Positions 40,001 through 49,574 are shown, numbered from the stretch's first letter. The stretch: 64,000 nucleotides of DNA from Mugil cephalus (GCF_022458985.1 NC_061770.1:35817599-35881598); one strand, 5' to 3'. The notes: generated from the letters alone by a model not told the origin. Translations and numbers: made by a program.

Positions 40001-43000
40001 TTAAGATAAGTGACTTATTGAAAACATGAAAACTGAATAGATTGGCAATGTTTTTCAGACACCTGTGTTCTGTATCATCAGCCCTAGAGTTTATTTATGT
40101 AGGATGCAAAATGGACACATTCTTTCAATCTTTATTATCATCAATTTCTTGTCAATCAAGTATGTTTCATACAACACAAGTCAATCTGTCCGAATGCAAT
40201 TAGAATATCTTCGTCTTAGTTTTCCTTGTATTTAGTATCACAGTTGTTCATGTTGGATGCAAAATGGTCCAAATAAAAAACGTATACGAAGTCAGTTAAA
40301 ATTCTCAGAATGTCAAGTTAATCTTTTCATGTTTGATTCTTAAACAATAATAGTGTGTTTTATGGAGTAGCAGACTTTTCTCACATTTGGGGTTCCACTT
40401 CATCACCATATTTTTTCCATGTGGGATGCAAAATGGAACGAATGATAGACTTTGCAGGCCCAGGGTTTTATTTACAGAAATGTCCTATTTTCTGTTTCAG
40501 CTCCTCTGAACACCGATACCTTCAGATCAGCAGGACAAAATGAGACCAGTATCACTCTGCAGTGGAACAAAGTCAACAGCAATGTCAGCTTTATTCTCCA
40601 GTTTAATGGTACAGAGACAAACATCATCACACCAACTGGAGATGGACCAGTAAATCACACAGTCTCATCTCTCACTGCTGGAACTACATACACATTCACT
40701 CTCTTCTCTGTGTTTGAGAATGTCAGAAGCAGTGGATTACAACTTACAGCAGTCACTGGTAAGATATTTTTAAGTTAAGTGATCTATAGAAAACATGAAA
40801 ATTTAATAGACTGGCAATCTTTTTCAAAAATCTGTATTCTGTATCCCTAGAATTAGAATTTGTTCATGTAGGATGCAAAATGGTCCCAATCCATTAATTA
40901 TTAATTTTTTCTTGCCAAACAAATGTGTTTCATACGAGACAGGGCAATCTGTTCGAATACAATTAGAATATCTTGATTTTAGTTTTCATTATATTGTCAG
41001 TATTGTTTAGGTTGGATGCAAAATGGTCCGAATATATATATATATAAAAAAAGAGAAACCTATGAACTCAGTTAAAATTCACAGAAAGTCCAATTAACGT
41101 TTATACTTTTTTTGTTCTTAAACAACAAGAGTGTGATTCCTTGTATGGGAAATGCCTTTTCTCAGTTTTCTTTGTTACTTATTATCACCATCATATTTTA
41201 TCCATGTGGGAGGCAAAATGGACCCAAAAATCAAGATTTGACAGGCCAAAGATGTTTACAGAATTTTGTTCTGTTTCTGTTTCAGCTCCACTGAACACAG
41301 ATACCTTCAGATCAACAGGACAAAATGAGACCAGTATCACTCTGCAGTGGAATAAAGTCAACAACAATGTCAGCTTTATTCTCCAGTTTAATGGTACAGA
41401 TACAAACATCATTGCACCAACTGGAGATGGACCAGTAACTCACACAGTCTCATCTCTCACTGCTGGAACTACATACACATTCACTCTCTTCTCTGTGTTT
41501 GAGAACATCAGAAGCAGTGGATTCCAACTCACAGCAGTCACTGGTAAGATATTTTTAATATAAGTGATTTATTAGAGAACATGAAAATTTAATAGATTGG
41601 CAATCTTTTTCAAACATCTGTATTCTTTATCACAAGCATTAGAATGTATTCATGTGGAATGCAAAATGGGTACAGTTACCTATTTATTGTTAGTTTCTTG
41701 CCAAACACACGTTTCATACAAAACATGTCAATCTGACAAAATAGAAGTAAAATATCTTCATTGTAGTTTACTTCATATCCAGGTTCGGAATTGGTCAGGT
41801 TTAATGCAAAATTGTCCCACTATGAAAAAAAAAAATATAAACTCTGGTAAAATTAACAAGAAGTAAAATTAATGCCTTCACATTTCTCATTATTGAACAA
41901 TAACAGCGTATTTCAGAAAGCAGGAAATATTGTTCTGTGTTTTGTTATACTCCTCTTCATCACCATCACATTTTATGTATTTGGGATGAGAAATGGTGCA
42001 AAAAAAGAAAAAAAAAAAAAGACTTTACAAACCAAATGTTTTGTTTACAGAAATGTCTTATTTTTTGTTTCAGCTCCTCAAAACACAGATACCTTCAGAT
42101 CAATAGGACAAAATGAGACTAGTATCACTCTGCAGTGGAATAAAGTCAACAACAATGTCAGCTTTATTCTCCAGTTTAATGGTACAGAGACAAACATCAT
42201 CACACCAACTGGAGATGGACCAGTAACTCACACAGTCTCATCTCTCACTGCTGGAACTACATACACATTCACTCTCTTCTCTGTGTTTGAGAATGTCAGA
42301 AGCAGTGGATTACAACTTACAGCAGTCACTGGTAAGATATTTTTAAGATAAGTGATCTATAGAAAACATGAAAACTTAATATAATGGCAATCTTTTTCAA
42401 ACATCTGTATTCTGTATCACTAGAATTACAATTTGTTCATGTAGGATGCAAAATGGACCCAATCTATTAATTATTACCATTTTATTGCCAAACAAATGTG
42501 TTTCATACGAGACAGGGCAATCTGTTCGAATAGAATTAGAATATCTTGATTTTAGTTTTCATTATATTGTCAGTATTGTTTAGGTTGGATGCAAAATGGT
42601 CCAAATATATATATATACAAAAAAAAAACTATGAACTCAGTTAAAATTCACAGAAAGTACAATTAAAGTTTATACTTTTTTTGTTCTTAAACAACAAGAG
42701 TATGATTCCTTGTATGGGAAATGCCTTTTCTCAGTTTCCTTTGTTACTTATTATCACCATCATATTTTTTTCATGTGGGAGGCAAAATGGAGCCAAAAAT
42801 CAAAATTTGAAAGGCAAAGATGTTTACAGAATTTTGTTCTTTTTTGTTTCAGCTCCTCAAAACACAGATACCTTCAGATCAGCAGGACAAAATGAGACCA
42901 GTATCACTCTGCAGTGGAATAAAGTCAACAACAATGTCAGCTTTATTCTCCAGTTTAATGGTAGAGAGACAAACATCAGAGCACCAACTGGAGATGGACC

Positions 43001-46000
43001 AGTAACTCACACAGTCTCATCTCTCACTGCTGGAACTACATACACATTCACTCTCTTCTCTGTGTTTGAGAACGTCAGAAGTAGTGGATTACAACTTACA
43101 GCAGTCACTGGTAAGAAATGTTTAAGATAAGTGATCTATAGAAAACATGAAAACTGAGTATAGTGGCTGCCTTTTTTTTTTTTAGACAATTGTATTCTTC
43201 ATCACTAGCATTAGAATTTAGTCATGTGGGATGCAAAATGGACCCAAATTATTTATAGTTTTTTCTTACCAAACAATTGTGATATGTTTAATACAACACC
43301 TGGCAATTTGATCAAAGAGAACTCGAATATTTAGATTGTAGTTTACCTTGCATTCAGCCTCAGAATTGTTCAGATTGGATGCAAAATGGTCCAACTAAAA
43401 CATTTCTAAACTCAGATAAAATTCACAGACAGTGAAATTAATGGATTTCACGTTTCTTATTCTTAAACATTAATAGTGCGTTTCATAAAGTAGGAGGCAC
43501 TCTTTCTCAATTTGTGTGTTACTTATCATAACCATAATATATTATCTATGTGGGATGTAAAGACTTCACAGGCTAAAGGTTTTGTTTACAAAAATGTCTT
43601 ATTTTTTTGTTTCAGCTCCTCAAAACACAGAAAGCTTCAGACCAGCACAACAAAATGAGACCAGTATCACTCTGCAGTGGAATAAAGTCAACAACAATGT
43701 CAGCTTTATTCTCCTGTTTAATGGTACAGAGATAAACATCAGAGCACCAACTGGAGATGGACCAGTAATTCACACAGTCTCATCTCTCACTGCTGGAACT
43801 ACATACACATTTACTCTCTTCTCTGTGTTTGAGAATGTCAGAAGCAGTGGATTACAACTTACAGCAGTCACTGGTAAGACAATAGTTAACTGTATCTGGT
43901 TATACAGATGCTGCGAATGCTCAGTCAACATTTACATGAAGGCTTACAATACCTGGTTTGACTTCTAGATGGTGCCAATCAATTTCCCTCCAGAAATTCT
44001 ATATGAAACATGACAATTGTTCCTCATGATTCACTGTATTTTTATTGACAAGTGGCTGTGAGTTGCTAGAATCACTTTACTTTTTCTGTTTGTCTTAGTT
44101 CCTCCAAAAGCCGAACTCTTTAGACTGGTAGGACAAAATGAGACCAGTATCACTCTGCAGTGGAGTAAAGTCAACAACAACGTCAGCTTTATTCTCCAGT
44201 TTAATGGTAGAGAGACAAACATCATCGCACCAACTGGAGTTGGACCACTAACTCACACAGTCTCATCTCTCACTGCTGGAACTACATACACATTCACTCT
44301 CTTCTCTGTGTTTGAGAACGTCAGAAGCAGTGGATTACAACTCACAGCAGTCACAGGTAAGGTCATTGTTTTTTATCGAACAAAACTAAACAGTTTTATT
44401 TGTACTGATGAAAAATGTGAACTTAGAAAAAAATGCATGCTCTCATACCTAGTGTGTCACAAATAACCATATACCTTGACTAACAAAGCAACAATGAACA
44501 GTCACCACTCAGTAAACAGCAGCTGGGGGCAGTAGTGTGTTTTATTCATCAAGATACTGAACATATGAAAGGATACATAAATGGGAATGGCAGTTTCATT
44601 ACTATAGATAACATTTAGTGGAAGTGATAATAAATCACTAGAAACAGTATGTATATGATGCTGACTTTTAGGAATACTACCTTTTGTGTGTAATTATTAC
44701 TACAAAACACCCGAAAGGGGCAGGCATCATTTTTAAATGAGGGATGAGGGAAATCAGCCTGTGCCGTTGCCAACTCTGACATGGTGGCAGGACATTTCCG
44801 CCACATACACTGTCAGTGTAGGATATGAGTACCCTTTCTACAGAAGGGACTGCAGGAACCCAAGAATAGTAGGCACAGAGCACCACAATTGGTCCTCATT
44901 CTGACTCACACACCAGGTGGAAAACAGTTTCCTCCTATTTTTATACTGCAGACGATTGGAAGGTGCCCTTTAGTTCATTATAGTATGCCTGACAGGATCA
45001 GCACACAAGTTCAACAGTGTCTCTGGCCCTCCAGCTGCCAGACACACAGTTGGAGGCGTTGGGGATTGGGGTGTCAGATCCGACCCCCCCGTTGGGAAGG
45101 CGACACGGTATCTTGTGAGTTTGTGCAGAAGAGGAAACCCCGGCCAGAAGGGGGCCACCAGCAGTACCCTGTGATCCTCCTAAAGGACTCTTTGAAGCAC
45201 CAGCAAAATCAAAGGAAGGGAGGGAAAGACATAGAAAAGACTGATTGGCCAAGGGTGGGCCAGTGCATAATGGCCTAGAGTGCTGGTTGCCTCGGTCAGG
45301 GAGTACCAAAGGGGACAGTGACACCTCAGAGGTGAAGAGGTCGACCTCTGCCCTGCTGAAGCATTGGCAAATAGCTTCCACCACCTCTGGGTGGAGGCGC
45401 CATTCCCCTGACAGTAGAGAAAGTCTGCCAGGTGGCTCTGCTCTCCCTGTAGATACATTGCCCCGGAGGCTGAGCAGGTGGGGGGCAGCCCACTTGAGGA
45501 GGTCCCTCATCACCTTCAGCAGGCTTGCAGACTTGGGTCCACCCTGATGGTTGATCTGAAACACTGTTGATGTGTTGTCTGACTGTATGAGGACATGCCA
45601 GCCCCTCAAGTTGGGCAGGAAGTGCATGAGAGCCAGATGAACGACTCGCAGCTCCAGCACATTGATGTGCACCTGTCTGTGGCAGACCACTGCCCACGGG
45701 CCACTCCCCATACTAAGGAGCAGGCATCTGTGGTGACAACCTCCTTGCGAGATGGGACAGAGCACAGAGGGACGCCCCTGAGCATGTACTCCCTGTCCCT
45801 CCATGGCACCAAAGTGAGGAGACACCAGTGTGATACCTTGATCTTCCATTGCCACTTAGCATCCAGTGAAAGCTGTTCAGCCACATATGCAGAGGGCGCA
45901 GCAACAGCAAACCCAGGGGCACAACAGATGTCAGTTTGCCCATGAGCCCAGATAAGGCAAATGTCCTCGCCTCCTGAACAGGGCAAGAAGGCACAAGATG

Positions 46001-48820
46001 TCATCCACACAGTGGGGGGACAGACAAGCTGTCATGGAAACACTGTTCAAAGCCACCCCAATAAACGTTGTGGTCTGAGATGATTCTAGGCAGCTTTTCT
46101 CAAATTGACCCTAAGGCCTAGGTCGGTCAAGTGAGACAGAAGTCGCATCGTGTCTCAGGACACCTGAGACCGATAGATACCTACAGATACAGCAGAATCT
46201 TCATGCCCTGAGATTGCAAGGGCGCAAGGGCTGTGGCAATGTACCTCATGAACACCCTTGGGGAGAGGGAGAGCCAATATGGGGTGAAACCCGCCAGTCT
46301 TTTCTGGTACAAGGAAGTAGGTTGAGTAGAACCCTCTGGGGTTCTTGATGATGGTCATCTTGACCCGGACTGATGTGGGTGGCCGGTAGCGAAATTGTAG
46401 CTTGTACCCGTGGGTTAGAGTGACAATCACCCAGGGGTCTGTAGCATGAGCAGTCCACTGTTGGAACCACCTGGAAAAGGTACTTGCAGCTGATTCAAGG
46501 CTGGGCGCATGAAAGCATGTGGACCTGTCATCTGTCTCAGCAAGTGAGCTCAAAGCAGAGTTGTGGGAGCCTGGCTCAGATGCCAGGGAATCCCCATCTC
46601 CTGGGTCTTGCCCATAATCATGAAAATGGGTAGATGAAGCTGCCAGGGAGAGTGCATCATCCTCCGGAGTCAACACAGGCATCGAAGGAGTGGGTACCAC
46701 CTTGCCTTCCAACGGAGCATCAGGCCGGTCAAGTCATGAGTTCGGACTTCATTCGGGCCAGCTCCATAGTCAGGCTGGCCCGACAGGTGGAGGCCCCTGT
46801 CACCCTCCTGAGGTTCCAGCTCTGCCAGCCTGGCAGCACTCATGGCCTGAGGCAAGTAGCTGCAGTTCATGCAGGGATTGCCAGAGAGTGCATCCTGCAG
46901 GTGCTCCAGACTGAGGCATGTAGGACAATGATCATGGCCAGGGTCTGGCTGCAGAGACGCCTCAGAGATCGTACAGAGATGGGAGTCCTATCATGGTGGC
47001 CCCCCACACTTTGCTGGCCTTGTGCTGGAGTAAGGGGGTGCTCACACTGTCTGTACCAAACTAGTAGTCCAGTCATTGCTCCCCAGTCAGACGTCAAATG
47101 AGCCTCGGACAATAACGGAAGATGTGCTTCTCTACCTTTCTCTTTGGCTCTCAACGAAGGTGGTCGCATTTTTCCTCCCTCTCCTCTCCCTTATCTTCCC
47201 TGCTTTTCAACTCCTCACGTCTCATCTGTCTACTGTATATATGTTTTGAGAGACTCTCTCCGCACTGCTCTCCAAACTACAAAATCATGAAATTGATAAA
47301 CTGGTCTCTCAACGCAATTGACACAATTTTTTTCAACGAGAAGCCTGGGTTCGGGGGTGCTGGACTGCCCTGCACAAACATCCGCAGCTGGCAAACTGTA
47401 ATTTCCCAAATTTGTGGGACAAATAAAGGTTCTCTGATTCTGATTCTGATTCGGGTCGTCCAGGGGTCACAGGTGACTTTGTTGGTATACATACTCGAAC
47501 TGCGCGAAGGGGAATATCCAGTGTTTAAAGCACCACATCTGGCAGTCAGTAGGGATAAAATAGGACTCACTGCACTTCTCCTTCTCTGTCTCAGCTCCTC
47601 AAAATGCAAGAAACTTCGGATCATCAGGACAAAATGAGACCAGTATCACTCTGCAGTGGAATAAACTGAGCAACAATGTCAGCTTTATTCTCCGGTTTAA
47701 TGGCACAGAGACAAACATCATCGCACCAACTGGAGATGGACCAGTAACTCACACAGTCTCATCTCTCACTGCTGGAACTACATACACATTCACTCTCTTT
47801 TCTGTGTTTGAGAACATCAGAAGCAGTGGAGTCAGCGTCACAGTAGCTACTGGTAAGATGTATTACTTGATTAATGAGGACTCATTTACACATGACGAAA
47901 ATACTAATGATGAATTCATCATTTAATGTTGTAAATGGAAAATAGCACAGCAAAAGTGTTTTTGTTTGGTGTGAAAATCTTTCCTCTTGCTCCTACCTAG
48001 TAGTTAACATCTGCTTTTCAGTTTTCATGTTTTATTTCTTTGTTTCTTGTTTATCTGTCTTTTGCTCAGTTCTGCAAAGTCACTTTAAAAGCATAATTTG
48101 ACCCACGACAACTGACACTGTAGAGAAACCTGTTGCAAAAGTTATAAATTGGACATTAATTCATCTTAATGTATTCTTCTTTCCATGCAAACATCATCTC
48201 TCAAAAATCATATGACTCTGTTTCATACGACAAAAGGGCCTTGTAAGTATCGTTTTGGTAAAAGTATGGATATTTGTTATTGCCTCAAAATTTGCAATTT
48301 CTCAGTAATTGAAAAATACATTAATTATAATCGCTAATGGTACAGTAGAGTTAATAATACATAACTTATATATAACATTAGTATGCTGTATGTAATTTAA
48401 TTAATAGTGTCCATATCCTTGAAGAGCATAAATGTACACTATGTTTGTGCATAAGTTATAGTTATTTTAAATTTTGTTGAATATTTGCTTATATTACATA
48501 TAATTTTACTGTGTCCTGTTGTTATTTTTTATAACGTATTGTGTATTTTTGTCAACAGTTTATGTTGTTGGATTGAACGTAAGATTAAGGTCATTTGGTC
48601 AGCTGTCAGAGTCAGAGCTACAGGTTTTGTTGGAGCAGGTGAGATGAACTTCTGTTTATTTATTTCAATTCAAGTGACATAAAACTGCATTTGTCCAGTA
48701 CTAATGTTGATATATGCTGCATGCTGTTTTGTTTCTGTCTTTTATTTCATCTAGTTCTTCAGACAATACGGAGTGTCGCCACAGTCGTTGTCCCTGAAGG
48801 TTCTGTCGGTTCAGCCATGA
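14073..48820 (+). CDS. Giant secreted protein with two C-type lectin domains and at least 33 FN3 repeats (gene 1)
   Basis: Predicted extracellular carbohydrate-binding glycoprotein; I do not recognise a named orthologue. Exons: 14073-14106 (signal), 14677-14853 and 15006-15236 (lectin domain 1), 15479-15581 and 15680-15924 (lectin domain 2), then 33 intact FN3 exons between 17046 and 47852, then 48559-48638 and 48755-48820 ending in TGA. All joins keep the frame; the sum is 9435 nt, 3144 residues. Each FN3 exon starts and ends in phase 1, so any number can be skipped or added without a frame change. No transmembrane segment or GPI-like end is seen, so secretion is inferred. Automatic annotation might call it a receptor phosphatase-like or mannose receptor-like protein because of the FN3 or lectin domains; no kinase, phosphatase or membrane part supports that. 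Three more FN3 copies (near 20.4, 21.0 and 37.3 kb) are damaged in this sequence. Confidence 0.85.
14677..15236 (+). CDS. Gene 1 C-type lectin domain 1 (exons 14677-14853 and 15006-15236)
   Basis: Begins YYFVNEQLNWTEAQSFC, then WIGLYDD, GQPNNLGGQQYC, TWDDRLC and FVCYN. The Cys pattern and WIGL core are those of a C-type lectin fold. The sugar-site loop reads QPN, between the EPN of mannose-type and QPD of galactose-type domains, and the WND position reads WDD. Calcium binding is therefore plausible but specificity is open. Both outer boundaries are phase 1. Confidence 0.88.
15479..15924 (+). CDS. Gene 1 C-type lectin domain 2 (exons 15479-15581 and 15680-15924)
   Basis: Begins TPIYIKNELVANWTEAQRIC, then VWIGLYRE, HWATGQPNSGLQQC, GRWSDEDC and FICYSR. 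It has QPN and a WSD in place of WND. The two exons are separated by only 98 bp and joined through a phase-2 codon. The last exon ends in phase 1, which fits every FN3 exon that follows. Confidence 0.88.
15995..16049. repeat. (TA)n microsatellite
   Basis: Imperfect TA repeat that served as insertion site of the adjoining hAT-like element. Confidence 0.9.
16050..16823. mobile_element. Non-autonomous hAT-like element with 8-bp target duplication
   Basis: The ends are TAGGGCTGTGAAAGTTAACG on the left and, inverted, TAGCGCTGTCAAAC on the right. Both flanks carry atatatat, consistent with an 8-bp duplication although inside a TA repeat. The subterminal regions are rich in GATTAAT motifs. No transposase. 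It lies in the intron between lectin domain 2 and the first FN3 exon of gene 1 and is absent at the matching place of gene 2, so it arrived after the duplication or was lost there. Confidence 0.85.
17046..19833 (+). CDS. Gene 1 FN3 exons 1-4
   Basis: Exons 17046-17288, 17814-18071, 18807-19064 and 19576-19833. Each codes one FN3 domain with the landmarks FRSAEQNETSITLQW, NVSFILQFNGTE, TGDGPV and TAGTTYTFTLFSV, and ends at LTAVTG or LTTVTG. There are no cysteines, as is usual for FN3. Exon 1 is 243 nt, not 258: its acceptor (aatgcag) sits 15 nt further in, and the join after CYSR stays in frame. Exon 2 has NNNISF instead of NVSF. Confidence 0.88.
20327..20538 (+). pseudogene. Damaged FN3 exon copy (fifth position)
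   Basis: Recognisable as an FN3 exon but about 45 nt short through many small, mostly one-base, deletions. The acceptor tttcag is written tttca. As given it cannot be translated. The flanking intron shows the same deletion-only differences, so I suspect poor consensus sequence rather than a true pseudo-exon. Its junctions suggest a real exon of the usual length in the genome. Confidence 0.6.
20925..21132 (+). pseudogene. Damaged FN3 exon copy (sixth position)
   Basis: Fragments such as CAACACAGATA, TGGACC, ACTCACACAG and GAAGCAG follow the FN3 exon order but with dozens of missing bases, and the end lacks the normal GTCACTG|gtaag donor. It lies in the same deletion-rich tract as the preceding copy. 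The next intact exon (21491) is normal. Confidence 0.55.
21491..26763 (+). CDS. Gene 1 FN3 exons 7-13
   Basis: Exons 21491-21748, 22268-22525, 23038-23295, 23973-24230, 24743-25000, 25737-25994 and 26506-26763, all 258 nt. Differences between them are few: DNF or DTF after the start, AEQ or AGQ, KVN, EVN or QIN in the second strand, IIAP, IITP or IMAP in the loop, and GPVTH or GPVNH; the last adds a fourth N-glycosylation sequon. All keep AG acceptors after a T-rich tract and gtaag donors. Confidence 0.88.
27262..31723 (+). CDS. Gene 1 FN3 exons 14-19
   Basis: Exons 27262-27519, 28259-28516, 29165-29422, 29937-30194, 30704-30961 and 31466-31723, all 258 nt. Exon 14 reads FGSAGQ and LQFTAV. 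Exon 19 has LEW in place of LQW. Exons 16 and 17 read GPVTYTV. Exon 14 is followed by a distinct intron type (gtaagacaacagactcc) containing a relic exon start. Confidence 0.88.
27796..27830 (+). pseudogene. Relic FN3 exon start inside an intron
   Basis: After cttcag the text CTCGTCAAGATACAC and AGCTTCATATCA matches the first 35 nt of an FN3 exon, then it breaks off into intron sequence. The same truncated relic recurs at about 35187 and 38484, so it decayed once and was then copied with the larger unit. Confidence 0.65.
32230..32270 (+). other. Deletion scar: acceptor fused to intron sequence
   Basis: A complete polypyrimidine tract and acceptor (tgtttctgtttcagct) runs straight into text normally found about 150 bp upstream of an acceptor (gtgtttcatatagtagg). 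One FN3 exon with part of its intron seems to have been removed here, just before exon 20. Confidence 0.55.
32330..36679 (+). CDS. Gene 1 FN3 exons 20-25
   Basis: Exons 32330-32587, 33102-33359, 33873-34130, 34653-34910, 35652-35909 and 36422-36679, all 258 nt. Exon 20 has KVNYNVS. Exon 21 reads NIIPPTG. Exon 22 has TAGTPYTF and a QIN strand. Exon 23 has SAQQNE. This block parallels exons 12-15 in intron types and in the relic exon after exon 23, showing that several exons were duplicated together. Confidence 0.88.
35187..35225 (+). pseudogene. Relic FN3 exon start inside an intron (second copy)
   Basis: Same truncated exon beginning as at 27796, with CTCGTCAAGACACAC after cttcag. Confidence 0.65.
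37246..37436 (+). pseudogene. Damaged FN3 exon copy (26th position)
   Basis: The last 60 nt (GTGGATTACAACTT, CAGTCACTG|gtaag) are nearly normal. The first part has lost many bases and the acceptor. The deletion-rich text starts in the preceding intron at about 36800 and stops at the exon end, so the damage does not follow gene structure. Confidence 0.55.
37948..43110 (+). CDS. Gene 1 FN3 exons 27-33
   Basis: Exons 37948-38205, 38949-39206, 39732-39989, 40501-40758, 41286-41543, 42074-42331 and 42853-43110, all 258 nt. Exon 29 starts LNNDTF and has APSGDG. Exon 31 reads FRSTGQ and GFQLTAV. Exon 32 reads FRSIGQ, a variant common in gene 2. Exon 33 has FNGRETNIRAP, which removes the NGT sequon. 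Confidence 0.88.
38484..38520 (+). pseudogene. Relic FN3 exon start inside an intron (third copy)
   Basis: CTCATCAAGGCACAC after cttcag, the same truncated relic as at 27796 and 35187. Confidence 0.65.
43616..44356 (+). CDS. Gene 1 FN3 exons 34-35, more diverged
   Basis: Exons 43616-43873 and 44099-44356. Exon 34 reads NTESFRPAQQNETS and ILLFNGTEINIRAP. Exon 35 starts VPPKAELFRLVGQ after an unusual acceptor (gtcttag) and has WSKVN, FNGRE and GVGPL. The intron between them is only 225 bp. These two escaped most of the homogenisation seen in the array. Confidence 0.85.
44700..47170 (-). mobile_element. Degenerate DIRS-like retrotransposon, antisense in an intron of gene 1
   Basis: On the minus strand, pieces in different frames follow the order of a fish DIRS-type pol. 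An RT entry (GFYSTYFLVPEKTGGFHP, about 46320-46260) is followed by a linker with HLTDLGLRVNLRK near 46130. An RNase H-like part shows VVTTDACS near 45740, HINVLEL near 45660 and SDNTSTVFQINHQGG near 45560, and then EWRLHPEVVEAI and AEVDLFTSE. Part of the RT is missing and several frameshifts are present, so it is dead. Further sequence to 47170 may be the gag-like ORF. No tyrosine recombinase was recognised. Confidence 0.75.
47240..47455 (+). mobile_element. 3' tail of a non-LTR retrotransposon
   Basis: Ends in GGGACAAATAAAGG followed by a (TTCTGA)n-like tail, typical of 5'-truncated fish LINE copies. The clade is not certain. It lies between the DIRS-like remnant and FN3 exon 36. Confidence 0.55.
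47595..47852 (+). CDS. Gene 1 FN3 exon 36, terminal repeat
   Basis: Starts APQNARNFGSSGQNETS, has KLSNNVSFILRFNGTE, and ends in RSSGVSVTVATG instead of the usual RSSGLQLTAVTG. The same ending occurs only in the last FN3 exon of gene 2 (61511-61768). The last repeat therefore keeps its identity while internal repeats were shuffled. Confidence 0.88.
48559..48820 (+). CDS. Gene 1 C-terminal tail (exons 48559-48638 and 48755-48820)
   Basis: Codes VYVVGLNVRLRSFGQLSE and on to LLEQFFRQYGVSPQ, ending LSVQP and TGA at 48818-48820. It is 48 residues, has no hydrophobic membrane span and no Cys. The pattern of a GLxVRL strand, an LSESELQ helix start and a final SLKV strand looks like the tail of other fish FN3 or mucin-like proteins, possibly half of a SEA-like fold; this is inference. 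Confidence 0.75.
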
Positions 48821-49104
48821 GACCAGCAGCCGTGTTTTTGAGTTTTGAATGTTTTCTTTAACCACGTTTAGTTTTTCATGTGTAATCCCAGGTCCTACCT
48901 CACAGCCTAACCTTCCACTAGTAGAGAAAAGGCGATGGAAAGGAGGAGAACTGATGTGCAATGCCGTGCAAAAAAATCCCAAAAACAACATATTTTTATA
49001 TGGCGTATACTTTATTTCTTCATATTCATATCAAACATTAACTCCTCTTTTTTGTAATAATTGTATTCTATCCTTTATAATATTGTTATACATTGTCAAA
49101 TTGA

Positions 49105-49110
49105 AATAAA
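49105..49110 (+). terminator. Putative polyadenylation signal of gene 1
   Basis: AATAAA 285 nt after the stop codon, in sequence homologous to the gene 2 3' UTR, which has AATAAA at 63041. Confidence 0.6.
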
Positions 49111-49329
49111 GTGTCTCAGAATGAAGAAAAAGTGTATCATTGGGGTTTTCAAGTGGGCACCTCCCTTCACCAATGCTTCTTTACGTCAGGCCCACAACAC
49201 CTCAAGAAGGCTTAACAGTGACTTCCAGCATCCTGGAATCACCCCCCTCCATTCTGCCACCATGCAACCGTGTGATTTTCAACTGAGAGGTTAGCTTAGC
49301 CCTACTACTACCTACTAAAACCACTCAGC

Positions 49330-49565
49330 TAGCCTTACCTTTAGCATGCTCCCCATGTTTCCTCAGAGTCCTGGAAGCGTACAGCTCGTCGAGAGACTGT
49401 TCTTGTCCTTAGCAGAGGCTGTAGCATACCAGGTGGTGATGGAGTTGGTGAGAATGGACTCAGTCATGGCAGTGTAGAGGTGCACCATCATTGTCTTTGG
49501 CAGGTTGAATTTCTTTGGCTGCCGCAGGACGTAGATCCTCTGCTGTGCTTTCTTGAACCATTTTC
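49330..49565 (-). mobile_element. LINE fragment (end of reverse transcriptase ORF, L2/Rex1-like)
   Basis: On the minus strand WFKKAQQRIYVLRQPKKF and LYTAMTESILTNSIT are followed by WYATASAKDKNSL, the typical end region of a fish non-LTR reverse transcriptase. A frameshift then gives ELYASRTLRKHGEHA-type sequence. The clade is inferred from memory of such sequences. Confidence 0.7.
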
Positions 49566-49574
49566 ACACATGGA

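Noticed and set aside
44998-45855. Minus-strand ORF of 285 codons
   Set aside because: Part of the DIRS-like remnant, not a host gene.
17046-47852. Regularly spaced repeats that could suggest a CRISPR or satellite array
   Set aside because: The repeats are protein-coding FN3 exons with splice sites in a vertebrate gene; unit spacing is 480-1000 bp and variable.
48061-48110. Extra exon between the last FN3 exon and the tail (tttgctcag followed by TTCTGCAAAG)
   Set aside because: In the required phase it reaches TGA within about 11 codons, and the gene 2 counterpart lacks the AG acceptor.
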